A stretch of 64,000 nucleotides of DNA from Pollutimonas thiosulfatoxidans (GCF_004022565.1 NZ_CP022987.1:3484704-3548703); one strand, 5' to 3'. Shown: positions 45,928 to 54,796, numbered from the stretch's first letter. Notes: a model not told the origin generated them from the sequence alone. Made by a program: numbers and translations.

Positions 45928-46929
45928 ATGAAGGATGGCACACGCCGTACATGGATATTTTGGGCGCTGGGCGGCTTGGCCTTACTGGCTTATCCGTTGG
46001 TGGTTCCCGATTTCTGGGTGGTCAGCGTTGGCGCGCAGGCCATCGTACTGGGCCTGATCACACTTAGCCTGACCTTTCTGGCCGCCTATGGCGGCATGGT
46101 TTCACTTGCGCAGATGGCGGTAGCAGGGGTGGCGGGGTACACCGTGGCCGTGCTTGGCAGCCATTCGGCAAGCGCCGGTGCATACGTCCTGCCTTGGCCA
46201 GCCTCGGTGTTGGTCGGGATGCTGGCCGGTATCGTCGCGGGCCTGGTCATTGGTGCAATCGCCGTGCGTAGTCGTGGCATCTACCTGCTGATGAGCACGC
46301 TGGCCATCGCCATGATCTTCTATTACCTGGCGCAACAGAACACCACGGTGTTGCATGGGTTTGATGGCATACGCGGTGTGATGGCGCCCACTATCTTGGG
46401 TGTGTCGCTTCGCGAGCCGCGGGTCTTCTATTACCTGTGTCTGGCGATAGGGGTGATGGCTTACCTGCTTGTTGTGCGCTTGGTTCGCACACCATTTGGG
46501 CTGGCGCTTCAGGGGGCGCGCGATGACGAACGGCGCATGCGCTCGCTGGGGTATCAGGTCACTTTGCACCAGGTGGCCGCCTTTGGGGTGGCAGGCTTGC
46601 TGGCATCGCTGGGCGGCATACTCAACCTGTGGTATCAGGGCGGCATCTCCCCGGGCTCGATAGGCATGACGTCTACGGTCGGCATTCTGATCATGGCCGT
46701 AATCGGCGGCCTGAGCCATCCACGCGGCGCTTTCATTGGCGCATTGGCTTATGTCCTGATCCAAAGTTTTGCGGTCGACCTTGTCGGCGCAAGCCGCTTC
46801 AATACCCTGGTCGGATGTGTGTTCCTGATTATCGTCATGCTTTCCCCCGACGGTCTCGCGGGCTTGTGGCAGAAATTATTCAAACGAGAGGCTGCAGTAA
46901 AAGCCTTGCCTTCAAGTACATCGACATAA
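45928..46929 (+). CDS. livM: Branched-chain-type ABC transporter permease (LivM)
   Basis: A 333-residue permease with about nine membrane helices. WIFWALGGLALLAYPLVVPD opens it, LGLITLSLTFLAAYGGMVSL and MAVAGVAGYTVAV follow, and the cytoplasmic EAA-like loop RTPFGLALQGARDDERRMRS-LGY contacts the ATPases. The C-terminal TVGILIMAVIGGLSHPRGAF and GALAYVLIQSFAVDLV are typical LivM. TTGAGGA lies before ATG 45928. It is the first gene of a five-gene operon (permease, receptor, permease, two ATPases); this order, with LivM ahead of the receptor, is less common. Confidence 0.92.
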   Translation: MKDGTRRTWIFWALGGLALLAYPLVVPDFWVVSVGAQAIVLGLITLSLTFLAAYGGMVSLAQMAVAGVAGYTVAVLGSHSASAGAYVLPWPASVLVGMLAGIVAGLVIGAIAVRSRGIYLLMSTLAIAMIFYYLAQQNTTVLHGFDGIRGVMAPTILGVSLREPRVFYYLCLAIGVMAYLLVVRLVRTPFGLALQGARDDERRMRSLGYQVTLHQVAAFGVAGLLASLGGILNLWYQGGISPGSIGMTSTVGILIMAVIGGLSHPRGAFIGALAYVLIQSFAVDLVGASRFNTLVGCVFLIIVMLSPDGLAGLWQKLFKREAAVKALPSSTST

Positions 46930-46948
46930 AGCAACAAGGAGGAGTGTT

Positions 46949-48196
46949 ATGTCTACTAAGAACCTAACAAAACTGGTTTTATCCCTGGCGATGTCCGGTG
47001 CCATGGCCACGTCGGCCAGCGCGCAAGACACCATACGCATAGGCGGGCTGGCAACGTTGGACGGGCCTTTCGCTGTTCTCGGTCAGGAAGCGTTTCGCGC
47101 CATGGAGCTGGCTTTTGAAGAAGCAGGCTATCAAGTCGGCGGTAAGAAAATAGAATGGGTGCGCGAATCGTCCGATGGTCGGCCAGACGTCGCCCTGACC
47201 AAGGCTCGCAAGCTTATCGAGCAAGACAAGGTCGACATTCTTGTCGGTCCCGTGTCCGGCGGCGAGGGTTTGGCGGTCAAGGAGTACGCCAAGTCTGCAC
47301 CGGGTCGCACCTTCGTCAACGGATTCTCGGCCGCTCAAGAGACCACGCTGGTCTCGCCCGCCGAAAACTTCTTCCGCTTCAGTACCGATGGAGGACAGTG
47401 GCAGGCCGGCTTGGGTAATTATGTATACGACGAAAAGGGCTACCGCAAAGTCGCCGTCGTATCCGGGGATTATTCCTTTGGCTACACCCAGGTGTTGGGT
47501 TTCATGAGCGAATTCTGCGCCAAGGGTGGCAAGGTGCCCGAGAAGGTCTGGGTGCCTAACGGGACGAAAGACTTCAGCTCGGCCATTGCGCGTATTCCTG
47601 AAGACGTCGATGCCGTCTATGTGATGCTGGGCGGTGCGGATGCTGTCAACTTCCTTAGCCAGTATTATCAGGCAGGTTCCGACACACCATTGGTAGCCGG
47701 TTCCAACACCGTCGAGCAGACTGTCCTGAACACGAAGGGCCCATTCCAGCGCTATCTGGAAGGCATACCCTCGGCCCATATGGTTGCGGACGGCTTGGAT
47801 GACCCGGCATACAAACAGTACGTCGAAACCTATCGCAAGCGTTTTCCTGATGGTCTGTCTGCGCCGTCTGCTCCTTACTACGGATACTATGTAGCGACGA
47901 AGGCGGTGCTGGCCGCGCTTGACGAAGTTAACGGCGACCTTTCCGATAACCAGGCCAAGTTCCAGCAGGCGCTGGCAAAAGTGAAGCTCGATACAGCGTT
48001 TGGCCCCGTCGAGCTCGACGAGAACCGCCAGGCAATTGCGAACATCTACGTCACCGAAGTGGCTCGCAATGAAGACGGCACCCTGTACAACAAAATGGTG
48101 CGCAAGACCTCGGCAGTAAACCAGGTATTGGGACAGGATCGTGCCCAGTTTGTCGCTCGTGGCGTGCCTAGTCGGGACTATCCTGCCTGCCCATGA
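46949..48196 (+). CDS. ABC transporter substrate-binding protein (branched-chain amino acid type)
   Basis: A 415-residue periplasmic receptor. The signal peptide is LTKLVLSLAMSGAMATSASAQ. TIRIGGLATLDGPFAVLGQE, KIEWVRESSDGRPDVALTKA, VDILVGPVSGGEGLAVKEYA and VAVVSGDYSFGYTQVLGFMS are family features. It differs clearly from the receptor at 44444 and so probably has another ligand; homologues near aromatic or amide pathways take organic acids. A strong AAGGAGG precedes the ATG. Its stop overlaps the start of the LivH gene by four bases. Confidence 0.92.
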   Translation: MSTKNLTKLVLSLAMSGAMATSASAQDTIRIGGLATLDGPFAVLGQEAFRAMELAFEEAGYQVGGKKIEWVRESSDGRPDVALTKARKLIEQDKVDILVGPVSGGEGLAVKEYAKSAPGRTFVNGFSAAQETTLVSPAENFFRFSTDGGQWQAGLGNYVYDEKGYRKVAVVSGDYSFGYTQVLGFMSEFCAKGGKVPEKVWVPNGTKDFSSAIARIPEDVDAVYVMLGGADAVNFLSQYYQAGSDTPLVAGSNTVEQTVLNTKGPFQRYLEGIPSAHMVADGLDDPAYKQYVETYRKRFPDGLSAPSAPYYGYYVATKAVLAALDEVNGDLSDNQAKFQQALAKVKLDTAFGPVELDENRQAIANIYVTEVARNEDGTLYNKMVRKTSAVNQVLGQDRAQFVARGVPSRDYPACP

Positions 48197-49053
48197 AGCC
48201 GTTCCTGCTTTCGATGCTAAATGGGATTACGCTGGCGGCGCTGTACTTCATCGTCGCCAGCGGCTTCACCATTATCTTTGGCATGATGCGCGTCGTTAAC
48301 ATGGCACATGGTTCGCTTTATTTACTAGGTGCTTACATTGGTTATAGCGTGGCCGATGTCAGCGGCAGCTGGCTGCTGGCATTAGCCGGTGCTGCTGCCG
48401 GCAGTGCGGTGGCCGGGTTGCTGATGCACCGCATTTTTCTGGACCGCTATCAAGGTCAGGAATTGCGCCAGGCTCTCATTACGATCGGCTTGTCTATCGT
48501 CATCGCCGATTTGCTGCTGGCCAGTTATGGCGGACTGACCTATCAGGTCAATATACCTGACGCGTTATTCGGTGGCGTGCGCTTGCCGCTGGCAGGCGGG
48601 TACCCGATATTCAGGCTCGCACTCATTGGCTTTGCCATCCTTACCTATGTCGTGCTGTGGCTGCTTATACAGCGAACGCGCTTCGGCATGATTATCCGGG
48701 CGGCGGTGGATGACCGCCAGATGCTCGCTGCCACCGGGGTAAACGTGCCGCTGGTGTCCACTTGCGTATTTGCCTTGGCTGCGGGGCTGGTCGGCATGGC
48801 CGGTGTCATCGGCGCATCGGCGCTGTCTATTGCACCGGGGGACGATGTTCACTATTTGTTGTCGTCGCTCGTGGTGGTTATTGTCGGTGGCATGGGCAAC
48901 CTGAAGGGCGCGGCGATTGGCGCGCTGCTGATCGGGCTTGCGGAGCAACTGGGGCAGGCTTACTTGCCGACCTATTCGGCAATTATCTCTTTTATGATTA
49001 TGGTGGCTGTGCTTGCGTACCGGCCCTATGGGTTGTTCGGGCGGCCGGCATGA
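48193..49053 (+). CDS. livH: Branched-chain-type ABC transporter permease (LivH)
   Basis: A 286-residue permease. LLSMLNGITLAALYFIVASG and FTIIFGMMRVVNMAHGSLYL are the classic LivH N-terminus, with the conserved N-x-A-H-G-x-x-x-x-L-G motif. The EAA-like loop is RTRFGMIIRAAVDDRQMLAA-TGV, and GLAEQLGQAYLPTYSAIISF lies near the end. It pairs with LivM to form the channel. Starts and stops overlap by four bases with both neighbours, so translation is coupled. Confidence 0.93.
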   Translation: MKPFLLSMLNGITLAALYFIVASGFTIIFGMMRVVNMAHGSLYLLGAYIGYSVADVSGSWLLALAGAAAGSAVAGLLMHRIFLDRYQGQELRQALITIGLSIVIADLLLASYGGLTYQVNIPDALFGGVRLPLAGGYPIFRLALIGFAILTYVVLWLLIQRTRFGMIIRAAVDDRQMLAATGVNVPLVSTCVFALAAGLVGMAGVIGASALSIAPGDDVHYLLSSLVVVIVGGMGNLKGAAIGALLIGLAEQLGQAYLPTYSAIISFMIMVAVLAYRPYGLFGRPA

Positions 49054-49808
49054 CAGCAGTACTGAAAGTCGATTGCGTCGGCGCCACATTTGGGTCGTTG
49101 CGTGCTGTACGAGATGTCACGCTGCAAGCACACGCTGGCGAGCGCCTTATTATTCTAGGCACCAACGGCGCGGGCAAAAGCACTTTATTCAACCTGATTG
49201 CCGGCGACATTCTGCCTACGTATGGAAGCATAGAATGGCGTGGCCAACCCATTCAGAAGCTTTCTGCACATGAGCGCACCCGGTTGGGCATTTCCCGCAG
49301 CTATCAGACCTCGCGGGTATTGCACGGCCTGAGCGTGGCCGACAACATGTATTTGGCCGTTCAGGGCGTGCACGCGGGCCGCTTCAGCTGGCGTGTGCCT
49401 GGCGCTGATCATCCGTGGCGAAAGAAGGCGGACGACACACTCTCCCGCATCGGGTTGCGCGATGTCGGTGACGAACTGGCCAGTAATTTGTCTCATGGCG
49501 AGCAGCGGCAACTGGAGATCGCGATGGCGCTCGCAAGCGATCCCTACATGCTGCTGCTCGATGAACCGGCTGCCGGGCTCTCGCCCAGCGAGCGTCCCGG
49601 GCTGGTGGCGCTACTGAGGGGTTTGTCGCGCGACGTGACCATGATCATGATCGAGCACGATATGGATGTGGCCCTGCAGGTGGCCGACAGGGTGCTTGTC
49701 ATGCACGAGGGCGAAATCATGTTTGAAGGCACACCCGAAGAGACCGCCGCCAGCCCCCTGGTCAGATCTCTTTATTTGGGCTCCAGCGGAGATGTCGATG
49801 CAGCTTGA
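49050..49808 (+). CDS. livG: ABC transporter ATP-binding protein (LivG)
   Basis: A 252-residue ATPase. Walker A is GTNGAGKSTLFNLI, the Q-loop and LivG-specific GISRSYQTSRVLHGLSVADN follow, the signature is NLSHGEQRQLEIAMALASDP, and Walker B with catalytic Glu is MLLLDEPAAGLSPSE. A late His sits in MIEHDMDVAL. The ATG overlaps the livH stop. LivG and LivF form the hetero-dimeric motor of this importer. Confidence 0.94.
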   Translation: MTAVLKVDCVGATFGSLRAVRDVTLQAHAGERLIILGTNGAGKSTLFNLIAGDILPTYGSIEWRGQPIQKLSAHERTRLGISRSYQTSRVLHGLSVADNMYLAVQGVHAGRFSWRVPGADHPWRKKADDTLSRIGLRDVGDELASNLSHGEQRQLEIAMALASDPYMLLLDEPAAGLSPSERPGLVALLRGLSRDVTMIMIEHDMDVALQVADRVLVMHEGEIMFEGTPEETAASPLVRSLYLGSSGDVDAA

Positions 49809-50499
49809 AATTCAAAACCTGGAAGTGCATTACGGTCGCGTGCGGGTGCTGCACGGCGCCAGCCTGACTCTGGGTGATAAGCCGCTGGCCGTGGTGGGGC
49901 GCAATGGAATGGGCAAAACCACCTTTTGCCACGGTATCATGGGGCTGGCCAGCGTTACCGCCGGCACCATCACACTGGATGGCCTGCCTTTGCACGGGCT
50001 CGCACCCCATCGCGTCGCCGCGCACGGCGTTGCCTTGGTGCCTCAAGGGCGGCGGCTTTTTCAGTCGCTTACCGTCGACGAACATCTGAAGCTTGCGCAT
50101 CGGGGCAAAGGGTCGTGGAATCGCGAACGCATCTACGATACGTTTCCTCGATTGGCCGAAAGGCGGCAGAATCTGGGCGCTGAGCTGTCCGGTGGCGAGC
50201 AGCAAATGGTGGCGATTGCGCGAGCACTCCTGAGCAACCCTCGCCTTATCATCATGGACGAGCCGACCGAAGGCTTGGCCCCCGTGATGGTCGAACAAGT
50301 GGTCAAGGTATTGCAGAAACTCGTCCAGGAAGGCAATGCGTTGCTGCTGGTAGAGCAAAACCTGGGCGTTGCGCTGGCCGTGGCCGATGAAGTGGCAGTC
50401 ATGCTGAATGGCGTATTCGAACGCCGTGTGACGGCGGATGTGCTGCGTCGGGATCCCGAGTTGCAACAGCGGTTGTTGGGGGTGGCTACGCAGGGTTAA
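49798..50499 (+). CDS. livF: ABC transporter ATP-binding protein (LivF)
   Basis: A 233-residue ATPase, last in the ABC operon. Walker A is GRNGMGKTTFCHGIM, the LivF-type GVALVPQGRRLFQSLTVDEH follows, the signature ELSGGEQQMVAIARALLSNP, Walker B LIIMDEPTEGLAPVMVEQVV, and LLVEQNLGVALAVAD the switch region with Gln in place of His (normal for LivF). ATG 49798 is chosen because CGGAG is eight bases upstream; it overlaps livG by 11 bases. A hairpin lies after the stop. Confidence 0.94.
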   Translation: MQLEIQNLEVHYGRVRVLHGASLTLGDKPLAVVGRNGMGKTTFCHGIMGLASVTAGTITLDGLPLHGLAPHRVAAHGVALVPQGRRLFQSLTVDEHLKLAHRGKGSWNRERIYDTFPRLAERRQNLGAELSGGEQQMVAIARALLSNPRLIIMDEPTEGLAPVMVEQVVKVLQKLVQEGNALLLVEQNLGVALAVADEVAVMLNGVFERRVTADVLRRDPELQQRLLGVATQG

Positions 50500-50515
50500 G
50501 TGCAAACTGAGGAGA

Positions 50516-50542
50516 AAGGCCCTCCGAAACATGGAGGGCCTT
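50516..50542. terminator. Terminator hairpin after livF
   Basis: AAGGCCCTCC and GGAGGGCCTT form a perfect 10-bp stem around GAAACAT, 17 bases after livF and 46 bases before the end of the convergent Bug receptor gene. The A/T ends on both sides suit a bidirectional terminator. Confidence 0.75.
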
Positions 50543-50587
50543 GCTATGGTGGACTACGCAGCTGCGTTACTGATTAGTCTGTCGACC

Positions 50588-51577
50588 TCATTTCTTTATG
50601 CCTGCCTGCTTGGCAATGGCGCCCCATTTGTCGTATTCAGAACGAAAGAACGCGTCAAAGTCAGCCGGTGTCCCGCCTTGAATCTCCATGCCTTGGCTTA
50701 GGATCGTCTTCTTGATTTCTGGGTCAGCAAGCACGGCATCCATGGCCTTAGACAGCTCATCAATGACGGACTGGTCTACGTTTGCTGGCGCCAGTAATCC
50801 AAACCATGTTTGCGCTTCGAAGCCCTGCACACCCGCCTCGGCCATAGTCGGCACCTCGGGCAATAGCGAAGAGCGGACATCTGAAGTTACCGCTATGGGT
50901 AGCAGTTTCCCGGACTGGACATGCGGCAGTGCCGTAACCAGGACATCAAACATCATGTCTATCTGACCACCCAGTAAATCAGCGAGCGCGGGTGCACTGC
51001 CCTTATAGGGGACATGGGTGATATCAACTTTGGTAAGAAGTTTAAATTGCTCGCCGGCTAAGTGGGCCGCGCTGCCAACACCAAAGGAACCGTAATTCAG
51101 GCTTCCTGGGTTGTCTTTGGCAAGCTTGATCAGCGATTCGAGATCATGATCTTTGAGCTTGGGATTAACGACAAGCATCAAGGGGACGGCCGACACGAGC
51201 TTGATGGGCTTAAATGCCTTTAGTGGATCGTAGGCAATATTATCGTAGCTATGAGGGGTTACGGTAAGAGGGCCGGCTGCGCTAAAAAGCAGTGTATAGC
51301 CGTTGGGATCCGCTTTGGACACGTCGGCATGTGCGATCATGCCGCCTGCCCCAGGTCGATTGACTACGACGAACGATTGCTTGAGCTGATCGCTTAAGCC
51401 CTTTGCGACCAAACGTGCGGTAGAGTCGGTCGAGCCTCCGGCCGCGTAGGGCACGATAATCTCGACGGTGCGTTCGGGATATGCTGCGGCGCCGGCCGCT
51501 GCTGAAAAACTCAAGAACAGTGCGCATGTCCAAGCGCCCAGACCGCGTAGTTTTAGTTTTTGGAATGGCAATTTCAT
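50588..51577 (-). CDS. Bug/TctC-family tripartite tricarboxylate transporter receptor
   Basis: A 329-residue periplasmic receptor of the Bug family, greatly expanded in Bordetella and relatives. AAAGGAG seven bases before 51577 fixes the start. A signal peptide (GLGAWTCALFLSFSAAAGAAA) precedes the mature YPERTVEIIVPYAAGGSTDS. VVNRPGAGGMIAHADVSKAD, KDNPGSLNYGSFGVGSAAHL, KVDITHVPYKGSAPALADLL and GQIDMMFDVLVTALPHVQSG are hallmarks. Such receptors bind carboxylates. No TctA/TctB genes adjoin it. It is in line with the downstream end of the dehydrogenase-dehydratase-CoA-transferase operon, 117 bp after it, and probably captures that pathway's substrate. Confidence 0.93.
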   Translation of the reverse strand: MKLPFQKLKLRGLGAWTCALFLSFSAAAGAAAYPERTVEIIVPYAAGGSTDSTARLVAKGLSDQLKQSFVVVNRPGAGGMIAHADVSKADPNGYTLLFSAAGPLTVTPHSYDNIAYDPLKAFKPIKLVSAVPLMLVVNPKLKDHDLESLIKLAKDNPGSLNYGSFGVGSAAHLAGEQFKLLTKVDITHVPYKGSAPALADLLGGQIDMMFDVLVTALPHVQSGKLLPIAVTSDVRSSLLPEVPTMAEAGVQGFEAQTWFGLLAPANVDQSVIDELSKAMDAVLADPEIKKTILSQGMEIQGGTPADFDAFFRSEYDKWGAIAKQAGIKK

Positions 51578-51694
51578 AATTATCTCCTTTGGTTTCATGA
51601 TTAAGCGCCCCGGAAGGATCTCCGGGGCTCTATTGCTTCTTGTGTGGGTGCACTGCTGGCTGTAATAGTTGTCATGCCCGCAACGCACTCACGG

Positions 51695-52738
51695 TTAACC
51701 ACTGAAAACTTCAGTCATCAGGCGCTGGGCGCGCACTCGGTCCAGCGTGCCAGGATTGAACTTCAAATGATGCGCGCCCATTAAGGCATCAACCAATGGC
51801 TCTAGCGGAGTATTCGGTATGGACAGCGCCTTTAAGTTCTTCGGCAGCTCAAGCTGTGCGACTAGGCGCTCCGAGAAAGCAACGAGGTCGTCGATACCGA
51901 GGGCGATCTCCGCAGCACGTAGCGCTTCAGGAGCAATCTCTCGGTTGATCTTTAGCGACTTGGGTAATGCAATGGCGTTGATTACACCGTGCGTGACCCC
52001 AGTGGCTCCGCCCACGACATGGCAGACGGCATGATGCAAGCCCAGCCCGCAGGTGTTGATCGCAAAGCCAGCCAAGCTTGCCGCTTCAAAGAGCCTTTGG
52101 CCCAGCGTCTCGTCTATCGGGCTGTCCTTGGCGGCGAGCAGTAGTTCTGGCCACATGCGTCCTGCTTGTGCGGCAGCCGCCTTACCAAACCAGTGCGACC
52201 TGGTGCTGTAAAAAGCCTCTATGCAGTGTGCGAACGAGTTGATGCCGCTTGCTGCCATTTCGAGCTTGGGAAGGCTCGCCAGCAGAGCAGGGTCATAGAA
52301 CACTTTGGCCGGCAAATACTTCAAACCGCCTTTACCTTCTTTTGTCCCTCTCTGCATGCGGGTGCCATACACGTTTGTCATCTCCCCACCGCCCAGCGAG
52401 GTCGGGATGGCGACTATTTCTGCGGGCTTAGCGTCAACAACCGCCTTGGCAAGGTCGATCGCGCTGCCACTACCGATGGCAATGTAGGTGTCGGGATCAA
52501 AGCTTTCTGCAAGGTCTGTCGCTTTGATCAGTACATCTTCTGGGCTATGAGGTAAGGAGCCGTTAAAGACCTCTACTTGAGCCGCTGGCAGCAGCGCTTG
52601 CCAATTAGCCAGCGCGCAGCTTCGATCCGAGCCTATGATCAAGATGCGCTTTCCTGGCAGGGCCTGGACCGCCTGACGAAAGTCCCCCGCAATAATCATT
52701 TGCGAGGGAAAGTGCATCTTCGTGATGGAGCGACTCAT
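51695..52738 (-). CDS. Iron-type alcohol dehydrogenase / maleylacetate reductase homologue
   Basis: A 347-residue group III dehydrogenase. AIGSGSAIDLAKAVVDAKPA is the NAD(P)-binding GGGS-like loop and IVAIPTSLGGGEMTNVYG the second nucleotide loop. Metal-binding residues are in INSFAHCIEAFYSTRSHW and the H-x3-H-like GLGLHHAVCHVVGG...THGV, close to maleylacetate reductases (which often lack some metal ligands). It could reduce an aldehyde or a maleylacetate-like ketoacid. It overlaps the MaoC-type gene upstream by four bases and so belongs to the CoA-transferase operon. Confidence 0.87.
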   Translation of the reverse strand: MSRSITKMHFPSQMIIAGDFRQAVQALPGKRILIIGSDRSCALANWQALLPAAQVEVFNGSLPHSPEDVLIKATDLAESFDPDTYIAIGSGSAIDLAKAVVDAKPAEIVAIPTSLGGGEMTNVYGTRMQRGTKEGKGGLKYLPAKVFYDPALLASLPKLEMAASGINSFAHCIEAFYSTRSHWFGKAAAAQAGRMWPELLLAAKDSPIDETLGQRLFEAASLAGFAINTCGLGLHHAVCHVVGGATGVTHGVINAIALPKSLKINREIAPEALRAAEIALGIDDLVAFSERLVAQLELPKNLKALSIPNTPLEPLVDALMGAHHLKFNPGTLDRVRAQRLMTEVFSG

Positions 52739-53097
52739 CGACCAACCAACTTGGCGTGTCCCACCATCGTTGGCCCTTGCGCCACTGCGCCTTGCAGTTC
52801 ACCGTCGTCCGCCAAAGTGACCACCAGGTCGTCGCCAGGGCAAACCGGTGCGATCCACTTCGTATAGAGCTCACCTTCCGTGTACCAGCGCTCACCGTAC
52901 TTTTGTGCGGCCAATCCTGCGGCATAACCCATGACGTTAAGTCCATGCGCCAAGGTGCCTCTGAATCCGCGCGACTTGGCGAGCTCTTCGTCATAGTGGA
53001 TGGTGTCGTTGTCGCCATTGATACGACCGTACTGGTCGATGATCTCTTGCGTCATCTTTACTTTTTTCTCTAACGTGGCGTCAGTTCTCTTTAGCAT
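52735..53097 (-). CDS. MaoC-type (R)-specific enoyl-CoA hydratase
   Basis: A 120-residue single hot-dog domain protein. QEIIDQYGRINGDNDTIHYD carries the hydratase-2 motif with Asp and His (N-G-D-N-D-x-I-H), followed by SRGFRGTLAHGLNVMGYAAG, the conserved G-x-L-A-H-G. Such enzymes hydrate 2-enoyl-CoA to (R)-3-hydroxyacyl-CoA. The next gene upstream encodes the partner hot-dog half, so the two probably form a heterodimer like the C- and N-terminal halves of mesaconyl-CoA hydratase-type proteins. Confidence 0.88.
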   Translation of the reverse strand: MLKRTDATLEKKVKMTQEIIDQYGRINGDNDTIHYDEELAKSRGFRGTLAHGLNVMGYAAGLAAQKYGERWYTEGELYTKWIAPVCPGDDLVVTLADDGELQGAVAQGPTMVGHAKLVGR

Positions 53098-53108
53098 GTC
53101 ATTTGTCC

Positions 53109-53561
53109 TTATTCAGGTAGGTGCAAGGTGTGTGCGGCTTCGGCGACCAGCGTTCCATCAGTCTTCTTGAACTGGGCGGTGAACTTGAGCCATTTCCGAT
53201 CGCGCTTCTCAAACTTTTCAGTCACTTCGCCAAAGGCGACGAGATCAGTGTTCTCATCCGCAAAAATCGGATGGCGCCACTTCCAGAGTTGGTCGAACAC
53301 GACAATGCCCTGTATGGGCGGATAGCGTCGGTACAGGACTGCCAGCAGGTAAACCGATAGCACGTTGGGCGCACACACTGGTCTACCCTTGTAGGTGTAG
53401 TAGGTAGCATCCTGCTCATCAATCGCCGCCAGGTATTCCTGGTTGATCTCGGGCGTGATAGTGAACTGCATCTCTGGCAGCAGGGCGCCAGCCTCGAAAT
53501 CCGCGTAAGGTGTGCCGGGCTGAGCACCCTCGCGTGGTTTAACTTCGCTTGGTCTAGTCAT
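53109..53561 (-). CDS. FAS1-like / MaoC N-terminal dehydratase-domain protein
   Basis: A 150-residue hot-dog protein of the MaoC_dehydrat_N (FAS1-like dehydratase) type. FEAGALLPEMQFTITPEINQ, YLAAIDEQDATYYTYKGRPV and CAPNVLSVYLLAVLYRRYPP are the usual order, with VFDQLWKWRHPIFADENTDL for the domain edge. The catalytic Asp-His pair is not here but in the MaoC partner 11 bp downstream, consistent with a structural partner. Part of the operon CoA-transferase, this gene, MaoC, dehydrogenase. Confidence 0.85.
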   Translation of the reverse strand: MTRPSEVKPREGAQPGTPYADFEAGALLPEMQFTITPEINQEYLAAIDEQDATYYTYKGRPVCAPNVLSVYLLAVLYRRYPPIQGIVVFDQLWKWRHPIFADENTDLVAFGEVTEKFEKRDRKWLKFTAQFKKTDGTLVAEAAHTLHLPE

Positions 53562-53565
53562 GGTT

Positions 53566-54756
53566 TCATTCCTTGTGAAAAATTGCCTTCTTGCTCTTCA
53601 ATTGCGCAAGGCGCGCCTTGTCGTAGCCGCAAAGGCGGGTTAGAACTTCATCGGTATCGGCGCCCAAATGCGGAGGAAATTCCAGGGGGCGAGCATCATC
53701 GAACTTGAAAGGGTTGCCAAGAAAAGGCAGCTCATTGCCGTCAGTGGAATCCGTCACCGACTCCACCATCGAACGAAGCAGGCTAAGTGGTTGAGCCAAG
53801 GCCTCGGCAACATCAAGTACCGGAGCGGCCGGGATGCGACGTTGGAAAAGCTGGTCGGCCCATTCGTCTCTCGGTTTCTGTTTGAAGACGTCAGATAGCA
53901 CTTGGGCCAGTACTTCGACGTTCTGGATGCGACTGCCGGCAGTTGCAAAGCGGTCATCAGTAATCAGGTCGGGGCGCTCTATGGCTGCACAGAATTTTTG
54001 CCAAAATACTTCCCCTGTGGGGGATATAACAAGCGGCTTGCCATCGGCGCACATAAACGTTTCGCTGGGAGCGATCATTGGGTGGCGCGAGCCTTGGGCG
54101 GTGGGAACATCGCCAGATACGAAGTAGTTTTGCGCTTGCCAAGTAAGAAGCGCAAGCTGGCAATCAAGCAAGGAGATTTGAATCGATCTGCCTTTGCCGG
54201 TCAGTGCAGCCGAGAGCAAGGCACCCAGGCAGGCGATCGACAAGTAAAGTCCGCCGGCCAAGTCCGCAATCTGGTATCCAGAGCGCACCGGCTTGCCTCC
54301 GGCCTCACCGGTAATACTCATATACCCGCTCATGGCCTGCACGATCAGGTCAAACGCCGGCGCATCGGCATAGGGCGCTTCGTCATGAAACCCAATCAAC
54401 TGGGCGACCACGATCTTGGGGTTTATTGCCTTTAAAGACTCGAAATCAATCCCGAGCTTCTTGGGGACCGAGGGTGCGTAGCCGTAAATGACTGCATGCG
54501 AAGTCTTTACCAGGTCGTAAAGCACTTCCAGGCCTTCGGAAGTTTTCAGATCCAGCGCGATGCTTTTCTTGCCGCGGTTCACCGACAGAAAGAAGGAGGA
54601 TTCTCCGTTGAAGAAGTAAGGCGGGATGGTTCTGGCCATGTCACCCGTAAGCGGCTCGACCTTGATGACCTCGGCGCCCAATTGCGCCAGCACCTGGCCA
54701 CCAAACGGGCCGCCCAGCACCCAACTTAAATCCAGCACCCTGACATCTCTTAGCAT
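53566..54756 (-). CDS. Class III CoA-transferase (CaiB/BaiF)
   Basis: A 396-residue CoA-transferase. LRDVRVLDLSWVLGGPFGGQ opens it, GAEVIKVEPLTGDMARTIPP carries the conserved K-V-E, and the catalytic Asp lies in DAPAFDLIVQAMSGYMSITG. GKSIALDLKTSEGLEVLYDL, HPMIAPSETFMCADGKPLVI and PPHLGADTDEVLTRLCGYDK follow. Family members move CoA between organic acids, often succinyl-CoA or another dicarboxylyl-CoA donor. First gene of an operon that adds two hydratase halves and a dehydrogenase, so a CoA-activated unsaturated acid is the likely substrate. It is divergent from an IclR gene. Confidence 0.93.
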   Translation of the reverse strand: MLRDVRVLDLSWVLGGPFGGQVLAQLGAEVIKVEPLTGDMARTIPPYFFNGESSFFLSVNRGKKSIALDLKTSEGLEVLYDLVKTSHAVIYGYAPSVPKKLGIDFESLKAINPKIVVAQLIGFHDEAPYADAPAFDLIVQAMSGYMSITGEAGGKPVRSGYQIADLAGGLYLSIACLGALLSAALTGKGRSIQISLLDCQLALLTWQAQNYFVSGDVPTAQGSRHPMIAPSETFMCADGKPLVISPTGEVFWQKFCAAIERPDLITDDRFATAGSRIQNVEVLAQVLSDVFKQKPRDEWADQLFQRRIPAAPVLDVAEALAQPLSLLRSMVESVTDSTDGNELPFLGNPFKFDDARPLEFPPHLGADTDEVLTRLCGYDKARLAQLKSKKAIFHKE

Positions 54757-54796
54757 TCCCGACCTCTATAGTTACAAACTTCCCGCTAATTCCTTG

